Positions 53,586 to 61,954 of a DNA stretch of 64,000 nucleotides are shown here, in pieces; the stretch's first letter is position 1, and each line of letters begins with the position of its first letter. The stretch covers positions 310,001 through 374,000 of the forward strand of contig NZ_CP102293.1 in assembly GCF_025152575.1 (NCBI RefSeq). Direction: 5' to 3'. This DNA comes from Subdoligranulum variabile (lineage in GTDB: Bacteria; Bacillota; Clostridia; Oscillospirales; Ruminococcaceae). Under the pieces are notes generated by a model, which saw only the letters and a list, made by a program, of their open reading frames with translations, was not told where the DNA came from and made no database searches. A program made the translations under genes and the position numbers.

Positions 53586-55355
53586 ATGACCACAAAGAAA
53601 GAATCCCCAAAAGTCTGGAAAAAGATTTTTGCCCTGCTGCCCCGAAAACAAAAGGGGGAATTTTTTCTGGTGCTGGCAATTCTGGCCGTGTCGGCCGTAT
53701 TGAGCCAGTTGACGCCGCTGACCATCGGCTATCTGACCGACCACGTACTGGCCGCCCAGAGCGCCACCTTTCAGTCGGTCCTGCCGATCCTGCTGGTCAT
53801 TTTGCTGGTGAACGTGGTCAATGAGGTCATCAAGGTCATCCGCCGCCTGATCGTGGAAGACGCCGCCACCCAGGCCGAAAAAAACGCCCGCCAGCGGGCC
53901 GCCCTCTCCCTGCTGATGGCTCCTCTTTCCTATTTCCGGAACCATATGACCGGCAACATCCACGGGCGACTCAACCGCAGTCTGGAAGGCACCGTCAAAC
54001 TCATCAAGCTGCTCTTTATGGACTTTGCTCCCGCTGTCTTCACCGGGGTGGCGGCCATCGTCACGATCTTCTGGCAGCTGCCGTTCACGGTGGCCTGTCT
54101 GGTGATCCTCGTTATTCCCGTGGGCACCTTCATCGTTTTCCGGCAGATCAGCACCCAGAAAGGCATCCGCGTGGAGCTCATGGACACCAAAGCCGACATG
54201 GACGGGACCATGGTGGAGCTCCTGGGCGGCATCGAGACCATCCGCGCTCTGGACAGCGCCCATACCGAGAGCGCCCGTATCGAAGCCCAGTCCGAACAGC
54301 TGCGCCGAAAAGAGATGCGCCATCACAAGGCCATGGCGTTCTACGACTGTCTGAAATTCGTGAATGAGGCTTTTTTCAGCGTACTGGTCATCGGGCTTTC
54401 GGTGCTGCTGGCTTCCCAACAGGTCATCACCATCGGCACCGTGCTGACCGCTTATCTCTGTTTTACCCAGCTGACCGGCCCGCTGCGGGAACTGCACCGG
54501 ATTCTGGATGAGTTTTCCGAGTGCGTGGTTCTGGCCGACGATTACTTCCAGCTGTTGGAATTGCCCCTGGATTTTTCCTACGAGGAAACGCCGGAAGGCG
54601 GCAACACCCGCCTGGCTGGCAACGATATCCGTCTGTGCGGGGTGCGGTTCAGCTATCCGGAAAAGCCGGACCAGCCGATCCTGAAAGACATCGACCTGTG
54701 CATCGACGCCGGAAAGTTTATCGGCGTGGCCGGTCCCAGCGGCTGCGGGAAGTCCACGCTCATCAAGGTCATCGACAAGCTGGAACGGGCAGACGGAGCG
54801 GTAACGCTGGGCGGAGCTTCTCTTGCGGCCCTTTCCCGCCGGGTACTGGCAGAGAATGTGGCGCTGGTACCGCAAACGCCTTTCCTGATCGCGGATACCG
54901 TCTACCATAACATCTGTTACGGTCTGTCCGGAGACATCCCGCTGGCGGATGTGCAGGAAGCCGCCCGCAAGGCCAACATTGCCGCTGACATCGAAAAACT
55001 GCCGGGGCGCTACGACTTTGTGCTGTCGGAGGGCGGCACCAACCTTTCCGGCGGGCAGCGCCAGCGCATTGCCCTGGCCCGTATCTTCCTGCGCAAACCA
55101 AAGATTCTCATTCTGGACGAGGCTACTTCGGCGCTGGACAACACGTCGGAGAAACTCATCCAGCGGGAAATCGAGCGGATGAAGGAAGAATGCGGTACCA
55201 CCGTTATCTCCATTGCCCACCGGCTTTCCACCCTGCAGAACTGTGATGAGATCCTGGTCATGGACGGCGGCCGCATCGTACAGCGCGGGACCTTCCGGGA
55301 ACTGGAAAACACGCCGGGCATTTTCCAGGATATGGCACGGGGTATTTTGAAATAA
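53586..55355 (+). CDS. ABC exporter, fused membrane and ATPase domains
   Basis: This is a 589-aa half-transporter with six membrane helices (residues ~20-310) and a canonical nucleotide-binding domain: Walker A GPSGCGKST, signature LSGGQRQRIALARIF, Walker B ILILDEATSALD, H-loop SIAHRLST. All catalytic residues are intact, so it can work as a homodimer, unlike the pair at 12.6-16.1 kb. There is no N-terminal C39 peptidase domain. ATG 53586 is chosen (AAGGG about 12 bases upstream); ATG 53556 is possible. The substrate is unknown. It is monocistronic. Confidence 0.9.
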   Translation: MTTKKESPKVWKKIFALLPRKQKGEFFLVLAILAVSAVLSQLTPLTIGYLTDHVLAAQSATFQSVLPILLVILLVNVVNEVIKVIRRLIVEDAATQAEKNARQRAALSLLMAPLSYFRNHMTGNIHGRLNRSLEGTVKLIKLLFMDFAPAVFTGVAAIVTIFWQLPFTVACLVILVIPVGTFIVFRQISTQKGIRVELMDTKADMDGTMVELLGGIETIRALDSAHTESARIEAQSEQLRRKEMRHHKAMAFYDCLKFVNEAFFSVLVIGLSVLLASQQVITIGTVLTAYLCFTQLTGPLRELHRILDEFSECVVLADDYFQLLELPLDFSYEETPEGGNTRLAGNDIRLCGVRFSYPEKPDQPILKDIDLCIDAGKFIGVAGPSGCGKSTLIKVIDKLERADGAVTLGGASLAALSRRVLAENVALVPQTPFLIADTVYHNICYGLSGDIPLADVQEAARKANIAADIEKLPGRYDFVLSEGGTNLSGGQRQRIALARIFLRKPKILILDEATSALDNTSEKLIQREIERMKEECGTTVISIAHRLSTLQNCDEILVMDGGRIVQRGTFRELENTPGIFQDMARGILK

Positions 55356-55360
55356 GCAGC

Positions 55361-55396
55361 AAAAAGGCAGACAACCCTTTGGTTGTCTGCCTTTTT
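55361..55396. terminator. Bidirectional terminator between ABC exporter and yitT-type gene
   Basis: A 16-bp perfect stem (aaaaaggcagacaacc and its complement) with loop cttt and T runs in both directions, between convergent genes. Confidence 0.93.
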
Positions 55397-56269
55397 TCAG
55401 GAGGATCGCTCGTCGTTCTTACCCAGTTCCAGGCGACGGAAGCCCTCGCCCTGGACCTCATTGGACTGCAGCATGATGATGAAACAGCCGGGATCCAGCA
55501 CCTGCATGGCGTGCTCGATCTCATAAAGCTGCTTGTTGGAGCAGGCGCAGAGCACCACATCCTTGGGCTGTCCGGCGTACCCGCCGCGCCCCTGCAGGAT
55601 CGTGGAACCGCGGTCGGCCACACGATCGATCTCGTCGCAGGCCGCTTTGCCGTCGTCGGTAACAATGAGCGCCAGCATGGACGAGGAGAAACCGAACATC
55701 ATCTTGTTGATGACGGCCGCCACAATAAAATTGAACATCAGACCGTAGATGATGGAATCCACGTCATGAAACACCGCGCCGTTGAGGAGGATAACCGCCA
55801 GCGCTGCGCCGAAGGTCAGGTTGCCGAAGGGCAGATGAGGCCGCTTGGCCTTGATGGCCATCGTGATGAAGTCGATACCGCCGGTGCTGGAGTTCTGCAT
55901 GTAGATCAGTGCGTCGCCGATGCCCCCCACTACGCCGCCGCAGATGGTTGCCAGTAACCGGTTGCCGGTGTAAACCGGCATAATGGGCAGCAGATAGTCG
56001 GTAAAGACCGCAAAGAGGATCATGCAGCGCAGGCTGCGCAGCAAAAAGGAACGGCCCAGCAGCTTATAGCTCAGAATGACGATGGGCACGTTGATGAGCA
56101 CGTTGCTCAGGCCCATGGGCAGGCCGAACAATCGGTACAGGATGGCACAGATGCCGGCCACGCCGGTGACGGGGACTTCCGCGGCCACCGCGAAACTGTA
56201 GATGCCCGCCGCTGAAATAAAACAGCCCAGCACTTCGAGCAGCAGATTGACGGTCTTGTTTTGGGTCAT
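55397..56269 (-). CDS. YitT family membrane protein with DUF2179 domain
   Basis: This is a 290-aa protein with five to six membrane helices (residues ~8-190) forming the YitT_membrane domain, and a C-terminal cytoplasmic DUF2179 domain (about 200-285, including GRGGYAGQPKDVVLC). The GGIDFITMAIKA segment is characteristic. The family is abundant in Firmicutes and poorly characterised. ATG 56269 follows GAGGAAAG. It lies 63 bases past the lipoprotein gene with a terminator between. Confidence 0.88.
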   Translation of the reverse strand: MTQNKTVNLLLEVLGCFISAAGIYSFAVAAEVPVTGVAGICAILYRLFGLPMGLSNVLINVPIVILSYKLLGRSFLLRSLRCMILFAVFTDYLLPIMPVYTGNRLLATICGGVVGGIGDALIYMQNSSTGGIDFITMAIKAKRPHLPFGNLTFGAALAVILLNGAVFHDVDSIIYGLMFNFIVAAVINKMMFGFSSSMLALIVTDDGKAACDEIDRVADRGSTILQGRGGYAGQPKDVVLCACSNKQLYEIEHAMQVLDPGCFIIMLQSNEVQGEGFRRLELGKNDERSS

Positions 56270-56286
56270 GGCTTTCCTCCTCTGGC

Positions 56287-56323
56287 AATAAAAAGGCCGG
56301 GGCACTCCATGATGCTCCCGGCC
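56287..56323 (-). terminator. Terminator after the lipoprotein gene
   Basis: On the minus strand, stem GGCCGGG...CCCGGCC with additional GCA/TGC pairing is followed by TTTTTATT. Confidence 0.88.
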
Positions 56324-56332
56324 AAGTCAGTC

Positions 56333-57475
56333 TTAGACGTTCTTTTTGATTTTGGAGGCGCTGTAGGTCTTCATAGCGCCTTCATCCAATGCATGGGGCA
56401 GCGCTGCGCCGTCCGCATAGAATTCATTCTGCAGGTCATCACTCTTCAGCGCAGTGAGCAGATCGTACATGCTCGTCAGCTGGGCGATGGTGTAGGTCTT
56501 GAAAGGATCGATACGGCGTGCCACCAGCAGCATCGTGCCAAGGTCGATGATGGTCCACTGGTTCATGCCCGCTTCGTCCAGCGGATCGGTCAGGTTGTTA
56601 TACTCGTCATCGCCGTAGTTGGCCACATCATCCGGCGTGTACAACTGGGACCCGGCGTAATAAACCGCCTGGGAGGCATCTTCCATCGTGGCGCCGATCA
56701 GCTCCATCGCCTGGGGGACGTAGGTGGCAACCGCCTCATACAGGGCGCTGGTGGAAGTCGTCTGGCTGTTGGCCTCCTCGCTCAGCTGCTGGCGGCACTG
56801 TTCCGCCAGATCCTCCAGCTGCGCCTTCTGGGTGTCGTCCGCCATCGTGTAGGTGCTGTAATCCACCAACGGGATCTGCACGCTCTCGATGTAGTAGCAG
56901 GAATTGTTGACGAAATCGGTGTACTCTTCGTCGCTCACCGGATCGGTGCCCTGCGCCCCATAGATCAGGTCCATGATCGTGCTGGCCTTCTGTGCATTCA
57001 GCAGATAAGCCTGCAGGCTGCTCTTGCCGATGCCGTTGGCCTCGTAGAGATCACCGTTGGACTCCCACATACTGTCCACATTGTCGGCCACTTCCGACGT
57101 GGCGGCATCCTCCAGCGTGGCCCCCAGTTCCGCAAACTTGGTCTCCACAGCAGCATAATATTCAATGGCACGCATGGTCAGCTTCTCGATGTACTCGGAA
57201 CCGGTGGCCGTGACTTCCTCGTCACCGATGGTACCGGTGCACTCGGCCTTCAGCACAGCCTTGACGTCATTGGCGGTTTCGCCGGTGGCAAGATCGGCCA
57301 GACCGGACGCGGTATTGTACGCATTATACTGGGCCAGCAGATACACGCCCGCCGGGATTTCCACATCTCCGATGGTGCCCACACTGGACGGCGTGGACAG
57401 ATTGCAGCCCGCCAGAGTCAGCAGCATGGAACCAGCCATGCCCAGGCTCAGCAGTTTGGTCTTGATCGAACGCAT
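56333..57475 (-). CDS. Secreted lipoprotein, SurA/PrsA-like chaperone candidate
   Basis: This is a 380-aa exported protein with a lipoprotein signal peptide (MRSIKTKLLSLGMAGSMLL) and lipobox LAGC at residues ~21-24, so it should be diacylated by Lgt and anchored outside. The mature part is acidic, mostly helical and rich in Thr, Ala, Asp and Glu. The start GTIGDVEIPAGVYLLAQYNAY resembles the N-terminal region of SurA/PrsA-type chaperones, but no PpiC isomerase domain is recognised. A folding or cell-wall role is inferred weakly. It has its own divergent promoter shared with ung. Confidence 0.72.
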   Translation of the reverse strand: MRSIKTKLLSLGMAGSMLLTLAGCNLSTPSSVGTIGDVEIPAGVYLLAQYNAYNTASGLADLATGETANDVKAVLKAECTGTIGDEEVTATGSEYIEKLTMRAIEYYAAVETKFAELGATLEDAATSEVADNVDSMWESNGDLYEANGIGKSSLQAYLLNAQKASTIMDLIYGAQGTDPVSDEEYTDFVNNSCYYIESVQIPLVDYSTYTMADDTQKAQLEDLAEQCRQQLSEEANSQTTSTSALYEAVATYVPQAMELIGATMEDASQAVYYAGSQLYTPDDVANYGDDEYNNLTDPLDEAGMNQWTIIDLGTMLLVARRIDPFKTYTIAQLTSMYDLLTALKSDDLQNEFYADGAALPHALDEGAMKTYSASKIKKNV

Positions 57476-57504
57476 AGAGAATTCTCCCCTTTAATAAACT
57501 CTCC

Positions 57505-57521
57505 TGCGGCATAGTGCCGCA
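57505..57521 (-). promoter_or_regulatory. Hairpin in the lipoprotein gene leader
   Basis: A perfect inverted repeat TGCGGCA-TAG-TGCCGCA lies just after the expected transcription start and before the ribosome site. It may stabilise the mRNA 5' end or be an operator. No T run follows. Confidence 0.45.
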
Positions 57522-57532
57522 ACATAAATGCT

Positions 57533-57584
57533 ATTATACCGCGTTTGGCTGCACATTGCAAGCCCCGCCGCCCTGTGGTATACT
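57533..57584. promoter_or_regulatory. Divergent promoters sharing one -35 hexamer
   Basis: The self-complementary hexamer TTGCAA (57556-57561) serves as -35 for both directions. To the right, a 17-bp spacer and TATACT (57579-57584, TGG extension) drive ung. To the left, a 17-bp spacer and TATAAT (57538-57533 on the minus strand) drive the lipoprotein gene. The two promoters cannot be bound at the same time. Confidence 0.7.
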
Positions 57585-57614
57585 GGTGAAAATTCTGTGG
57601 AGGAGGAACGTTTT

Positions 57615-58316
57615 ATGCTGCTGCACCAGCAACTCACCCCGCTTCTGGACGGCGACTGGGCACCGTTTCTGACCGCCGAGTGTTCCAAGCCCTATTTTTC
57701 GGAACTGGACAGCTTTGTGACCGAAGCTGCTGCCGCGCGCACTGTCTATCCGGCTCCCGAAAATATCTTTGCAGCGTTTCGTGCCTGCCCGGCCCACAAG
57801 GTACGGGTCGTCATCCTGGGGCAGGATCCCTACCACGAGCCCGGCCAGGCCATGGGGCTTTCCTTTTCGGTGCCCGACGCCTGTAAAACGCCCCCCAGTC
57901 TCAAAAACATCTTCAAAGAGCTGGAGTCCGAGTTCGGCCCGGTCGCCGTCCGCCATAATGACCTGACGCCCTGGGCCAGACAAGGGGTTTTGCTGCTGAA
58001 CACCGTTCTGACCGTGGAGCAGGGCGCGGCCTTTTCCCATGCGGGCCACGGCTGGGAGACCTTTACCCGTGCAGCCCTTGCCTATGTGGCGGAACTGGAT
58101 TCCGCGCCGCTGGCGGCCATTCTGTGGGGCAAACCGGCGCAGAAATATGCTCCCCTTTTCAAAGACGCCTCCGCCCGGCGCCCCGTGCTGATTCTGGAAT
58201 CGGCCCATCCCAGCCCGCTGTCAGCCTATCGGGGCTTCTTCGGTTCTGCGCCGTTCGGGAAGGTCGATGCCTTTTTGCAGGAACATGGCGAAGCACCGAT
58301 CATCTGGCAGGAATAG
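57615..58316 (+). CDS. ung: Uracil-DNA glycosylase
   Basis: This is a 233-aa family 1 UDG. The catalytic motif GQDPYH (Asp71) and the leucine-loop motif HPSPLSAYRGFFGS near the C-terminus are present; length is normal. ATG 57615 lies 8 bases after AGGAGG. It removes uracil from DNA at the start of base-excision repair. It may be transcribed with def and the following genes; def begins 50 bases after its stop. Confidence 0.96.
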   Translation: MLLHQQLTPLLDGDWAPFLTAECSKPYFSELDSFVTEAAAARTVYPAPENIFAAFRACPAHKVRVVILGQDPYHEPGQAMGLSFSVPDACKTPPSLKNIFKELESEFGPVAVRHNDLTPWARQGVLLLNTVLTVEQGAAFSHAGHGWETFTRAALAYVAELDSAPLAAILWGKPAQKYAPLFKDASARRPVLILESAHPSPLSAYRGFFGSAPFGKVDAFLQEHGEAPIIWQE

Positions 58317-58366
58317 CCTACCTTTTATAAAGCAACCGTCATTCTGCACAACAAGGAGAGACAACC

Positions 58367-58777
58367 ATGATTCGCGAAATCTGCAAAGATGTGATCTTTC
58401 TGGCACAAAAGGCTGAGCCTGCCACCCCGGAGGACCTACCTGTAGCCGCGGACCTGCTGGAAACGCTGGAATACCATAAGGACGGCTGCGTCGGCATGGC
58501 CGCCAACATGATCGGCGTCAACAAACGGATCATCGCCTTTGACAACGAAGGCAAGTATCAGGTCATGTTCAACCCTGAGATCCTGCGCAGGTCCGGCCCT
58601 TACGAGGCGGAAGAGGGCTGCCTTTCGCTGACCGGCGTACGCCCGGTCAAACGCTGGAAGACCATCAAGGTCCAATGGCAGAACGAGAAATTCCAGCAGC
58701 GGATCAAGAACTTTACCGGCTGGACCGCCGAGATCATCCAGCACGAGATCGACCACTGTGAAGGCATTATCATCTGA
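58367..58777 (+). CDS. def: Peptide deformylase-like protein with altered motif 1
   Basis: This is a 136-aa small deformylase. The metal ligands are intact (Cys85 in EEGCLSL; His126 and His130 in QHEIDH with catalytic Glu127). Motif 1, normally GxGxAAxQ, reads GCVGMAANMIG, so the Gln that holds the formyl group is Met48. It also lacks the long C-terminal helix of larger enzymes. The AANM form occurs in short Firmicutes homologues, possibly a second deformylase beside a canonical one elsewhere. It may remove N-formyl groups with altered specificity. It follows ung and precedes an SDR by 12 bases. Confidence 0.85.
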   Translation: MIREICKDVIFLAQKAEPATPEDLPVAADLLETLEYHKDGCVGMAANMIGVNKRIIAFDNEGKYQVMFNPEILRRSGPYEAEEGCLSLTGVRPVKRWKTIKVQWQNEKFQQRIKNFTGWTAEIIQHEIDHCEGIII

Positions 58778-58789
58778 GGAGGAAAGGGT

Positions 58790-59503
58790 ATGTTTACAGA
58801 GAAGGTAGCCGTCATCACCGGCGGTGCCAGGGGCATTGGCAAGGCCATTGCCGATGAGTTCCGCAAAGCCAGCGCCCATGTGTGTATCATTGACCTGCTG
58901 CCCAACGATTACTATGTGGGGGATCTGGCGGAGCAGACGGTGCTGGAAGATTTTGCCCGGAAAGTCCTTGCCGACTACGGGCATGTGGATTTTCTGATCA
59001 ACAATGCACTGCCGCTGATGAAGGGGCTTGATCAATGCAGCTATGATGAGTTCAACTATGCATTGCGGGTAGGCGTCACCGCCCCCTTCTATCTCACCAA
59101 GCTGTTTGCGCCCCACCTGGCCCCCGGCGCTGCCATTGTCAACATTTCTTCTTCCCGTGACCGCATGAGCCAGCCTCAAACCGAGAGTTATTCGGCGGCT
59201 AAAGGCGGTATTTCGGCCCTGACCCACGCCCTTGCCGTAAGCCTGGCGGGCAAGGCCCGGGTGAATTCCATCTCCCCTGGATGGATCGACACCGACTACA
59301 CGGTCTACGAGGGGCCCGATGCCACACAGCAGCCGGCGGGACGTGTGGGCAATCCGCTGGATATCGCCAACATGGTGCTCTATCTCTGTTCCGACAAGGC
59401 TGGTTTCATCACCGGGGAAAACATCTGCATCGACGGCGGCATGACCCGACAGATGATCTATCACAACGACTTCGGCTGGACCCTGCAAGGAGGCAACGCC
59501 TGA
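58790..59503 (+). CDS. SDR family oxidoreductase
   Basis: This is a 237-aa classical short-chain dehydrogenase. The nucleotide motif TGGARGIG (residues ~10-17), NNALPL, catalytic Ser region (ISSSRD) and YSAAKG (Tyr-Lys) are present, with the C-terminal motif ITGENICIDGGM. The start follows GAGGAAAGG. The substrate is not evident. It is cotranscribed with a flavodoxin (one-base overlap TGATG). Confidence 0.88.
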   Translation: MFTEKVAVITGGARGIGKAIADEFRKASAHVCIIDLLPNDYYVGDLAEQTVLEDFARKVLADYGHVDFLINNALPLMKGLDQCSYDEFNYALRVGVTAPFYLTKLFAPHLAPGAAIVNISSSRDRMSQPQTESYSAAKGGISALTHALAVSLAGKARVNSISPGWIDTDYTVYEGPDATQQPAGRVGNPLDIANMVLYLCSDKAGFITGENICIDGGMTRQMIYHNDFGWTLQGGNA

Positions 59504-59970
59504 TGAAAACCGCCATCTGCTACTACTCCCGCCACCACGGCAATACCCGCAAGGTCCTGGAAGCCATGGCCGGTGAGGGCGATATCGATCTTATTGATGT
59601 GACCACCCGTCAGGTCGTCCGTCTGGAGGCCTATGACTGCATCGGTTTTGCCTCCGGCATCTACGGCTTCGAGTTTCACAAAGGGGTGGTATCCTTTGCC
59701 CGGCAATATCTGCCCGAGGGCAAGCCGGTCTTCTTCGTCTACACCTACGGCGGTGCCCGAGGCAACGGTGCCAAGACCATGGAAGCTCTTGCCCGGGAAA
59801 AAGGCTGCCTGGTACTGGGCGAATTCAGCTGCAAAGGATACGACACTTTCGGCCCGTTCAAGCTGGTGGGCGGCCTCTCCAAAGGGCATCCCGACGCACA
59901 GGACTTGGAGGACGCCCGTCGGTTTTACCGGGATCTTGTGAAACGCTTTTCCGGAGGTGCACAGGCATGA
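59503..59970 (+). CDS. Flavodoxin family protein
   Basis: This is a 155-aa protein. The N-terminus ICYYSRHHGNTRKV is the FMN phosphate-binding loop of the flavodoxin/flavodoxin-like oxidoreductase family, with YTYGGARGNGAKT as the second FMN contact. It probably acts as an electron carrier or small NADPH/flavin reductase. GGAGG precedes ATG 59503, which overlaps the SDR stop; the pair may form a redox module. Confidence 0.86.
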   Translation: MKTAICYYSRHHGNTRKVLEAMAGEGDIDLIDVTTRQVVRLEAYDCIGFASGIYGFEFHKGVVSFARQYLPEGKPVFFVYTYGGARGNGAKTMEALAREKGCLVLGEFSCKGYDTFGPFKLVGGLSKGHPDAQDLEDARRFYRDLVKRFSGGAQA

Positions 59971-60425
59971 ACCTCGCCATTCTCTCCGACACCCATGGTC
60001 TGCTGCGCCCCCAGGTAGTGAATTATCTGAAGACCGCCGACGTTATCCTGCACGGCGGGGATATCAACCGGCAGTCTGTCGTGGACGAACTGCGGCACTA
60101 TGCGCCGCTTTATGTCGTCCGTGGCAACAACGACAAAGAATGGGCGGAGGCAATACCCCATGATCTCCGGGTCACGTTGGGTGGTGTGCGCTTTTTCATG
60201 GTCCACAATAAAAAGGAACTGCCATCCGACCTCGCGGATGTGGACGTGGTGGTGTTCGGACACTCCCATAAATATCTGCAGGAGGAGAAGGACGGTCTGC
60301 TCTGGCTCAATCCGGGTTCCTGCGGGCCGCGCCGTTTCCACCAGGAGATCACCATGATGATGGCCCATGTGGCGGACGGCAAAATCACCGTGGAGAAAAT
60401 TTCGATTCCCCACGAGGCAAAATGA
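59967..60425 (+). CDS. YfcE/MJ0936-type metallophosphoesterase
   Basis: This is a 152-aa calcineurin-like phosphodiesterase. The motifs are SDTHG (metal 1), GGDI, GNND and FGHSHK, all present. The family cleaves phosphodiesters with Mn or Ni; the native substrate is unclear. It overlaps the flavodoxin stop by four bases (ATGA) and is the last gene of the ung/def/SDR/flavodoxin run before the terminator at 60511-60543. Confidence 0.92.
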   Translation: MNLAILSDTHGLLRPQVVNYLKTADVILHGGDINRQSVVDELRHYAPLYVVRGNNDKEWAEAIPHDLRVTLGGVRFFMVHNKKELPSDLADVDVVVFGHSHKYLQEEKDGLLWLNPGSCGPRRFHQEITMMMAHVADGKITVEKISIPHEAK

Positions 60426-60510
60426 AAAAGGCCGACCTGACAGGCTTTTTGCTGGCAAAGGGCGTACAAGGACATCTGCGCCCGATTGCGGATCGCATTC
60501 TACGTAAACT

Positions 60511-60543
60511 AAAAAAGAGCCTCCTTGCGGGAGGTTCTTTTTT
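60511..60543. terminator. Bidirectional terminator after the phosphoesterase and DUF5808 genes
   Basis: Stem aaaaaagagcctcc paired with its near-complement gggaggttctttttt, loop ttgc, with T runs both ways. It lies between convergent genes ending at 60425 and 60557. Confidence 0.9.
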
Positions 60544-60556
60544 GTTCGGTGGTTGC

Positions 60557-60769
60557 TTATCCGCCCAGAATGGCCACAGACACCAGCAAGGCGGTCAGAC
60601 CCGCCGTCATGACCCATGACCAGGGATTTCCCCAGTTGAAAGTCCAATTGATTCCCAGGCATCGCTTGCGCACAAAAAGATTTGCATCCTCCCGGTTGGC
60701 ATAAAACCAGCTGTCGTGGCTGTCCAGCCAGGCATCGGTCTCCTGCCGCGTCCATTTCCGCTTGGCCAT
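60557..60769 (-). CDS. Small DUF5808-like membrane protein
   Basis: This is a 70-aa protein. The central segment FYANREDANLFVRKRCLGINWTFNWGNPWSW matches the DUF5808 pattern (residues that pair 'Y-N-DD-R-FV-KR-G-GWTLNFG-P'), followed by one C-terminal membrane helix (about 50-69). AGGAGGAAT precedes ATG 60769. The function of DUF5808 is unknown; it is often fused to or beside YtrA-like/GntR-linked membrane proteins. It is transcribed alone. Confidence 0.8.
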   Translation of the reverse strand: MAKRKWTRQETDAWLDSHDSWFYANREDANLFVRKRCLGINWTFNWGNPWSWVMTAGLTALLVSVAILGG

Positions 60770-60829
60770 GGCATATTCCTCCTGTGTGCTCTGAAATTTT
60801 ACGGAGCGTCGTTCCGGCCGCTCATTCTG

Positions 60830-60838
60830 TGCTATAAT
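60830..60838 (+). promoter_or_regulatory. Extended -10 promoter of the DUF2200 gene
   Basis: TGC directly followed by TATAAT (60833-60838), 31 bases before ATG. There is no convincing -35. Confidence 0.55.
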
Positions 60839-60868
60839 GATTCCAATCAAATAGACCGGAGGTTTCCT

Positions 60869-61219
60869 ATGAACAACGAAGCTTTGTTTGCGATGAAATT
60901 TTCCAGGGTCTTTCCGCTGCTGATTGCCAAAGCGGAGCGCAAAGGCCGTTCCCGGGAGGAGGTGTACCAAGTCGCCACCTGGTTGACCGGGTACGGCGCA
61001 GCCGATCTTGACCGTTTGCTGACCAGTGATCTTGCCTATGGTGATTTTTTCAGAAATGCCCCCGCGCTGAACGAAAAACGTCGTCTGATCCGGGGCAGCA
61101 TCTGCGGCGTGAAGGTGGAATCCATTCAGGAACCGCTGCTGCAGGAGATCCGCTATCTGGACAAACTGGTGGATGAGCTGGCCAAAGGCAAGCCGATGGA
61201 TAAAATTCTGGGAGAGTAA
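60869..61219 (+). CDS. DUF2200 family protein
   Basis: This is a 116-aa cytoplasmic protein matching DUF2200 across its length: start MNNEALFAMKFSRVFPLLIAK, central AERKGRSREEVYQVATWLTGY, end IRYLDKLVDELAKGKPMDKIL. The family is widespread and uncharacterised. GGAGG precedes the start. It is followed after 23 bases by an esterase-like gene, probably in the same transcript. Confidence 0.9.
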   Translation: MNNEALFAMKFSRVFPLLIAKAERKGRSREEVYQVATWLTGYGAADLDRLLTSDLAYGDFFRNAPALNEKRRLIRGSICGVKVESIQEPLLQEIRYLDKLVDELAKGKPMDKILGE

Positions 61220-61242
61220 AACACCGGGGAAGGAGTTCCGTC

Positions 61243-61917
61243 ATGCATCAATACACCATCGGCGGCAAGTCCGTGTCGGTTTTTCCCGGCAAGACCCCGG
61301 GGGCTCCCGCAATCTATCTGAACACCTTTGCAGAGGAAGGGCAGCAGGTCTATGCCCAGCTGCAAAAAATGTCTTTGCCCGCGTTTTCCCTGGTTGCCGT
61401 CAGCGATCTGGACTGGAACCGTGATATGGTCCCCTGGGATGCACCGCCCGCCTTCAAACGTGGGGAGCCCTGTATCGGCGGCGCCGATACCTATCTGCAC
61501 CTGCTCACCGATGCCATTCTGCCCGTAGCAGAAAAGGCGCTGCCTGGTCCCCCCTGCTGGCGCGGCCTGGCAGGCTATTCCCTGGCCGGACTGTTTGCCG
61601 TGTATGCCATGTACAAGACCGATCACTTTTCCCGCATCGCCAGCATGTCCGGCTCCCTCTGGTTTCCCGGATTCCGGGAATATGCCGTTTCTCATCCCAT
61701 CCGGCATTTGCCGGAGCGGCTGTTCTTCTCCCTGGGCGACAAGGAAAGCAAAACCCGCAATCCGGTGCTGCAAACCGTCCGGGAGCGCACCGAAGAACTC
61801 CTGGCTTACTACCAAAGTTTGGGAATTTGTTCGGTGTTTCAGCTGAACTCGGGGAACCACTACAACCATGCAGCGGAGCGTACCGCCGCCGGCATCGCCT
61901 GGCTGCTGAAGGCCTGA
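61243..61917 (+). CDS. Alpha/beta-fold esterase-like protein
   Basis: This is a 224-aa alpha/beta hydrolase of the putative esterase (Fes/esterase D) type. The nucleophile motif is GYSLAG (about residue 114), the acid lies in FSLGDKESKT and the catalytic His in NHYNHAAER. It has no signal peptide. The substrate is unknown; acyl esters of sugars or siderophore-like compounds are typical of the family. AAGGAG precedes ATG 61243. Confidence 0.83.
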   Translation: MHQYTIGGKSVSVFPGKTPGAPAIYLNTFAEEGQQVYAQLQKMSLPAFSLVAVSDLDWNRDMVPWDAPPAFKRGEPCIGGADTYLHLLTDAILPVAEKALPGPPCWRGLAGYSLAGLFAVYAMYKTDHFSRIASMSGSLWFPGFREYAVSHPIRHLPERLFFSLGDKESKTRNPVLQTVRERTEELLAYYQSLGICSVFQLNSGNHYNHAAERTAAGIAWLLKA

Positions 61918-61954
61918 CTTTGCAGTGCATCATCGGTTCTAAATGCGCAGGATG

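Noticed and set aside
60422..60619. A 65-aa frame following the phosphoesterase, coupled by ATGA
   Set aside because: It reads through a strong bidirectional terminator and into the opposite-strand DUF5808 gene; no ribosome site of its own.
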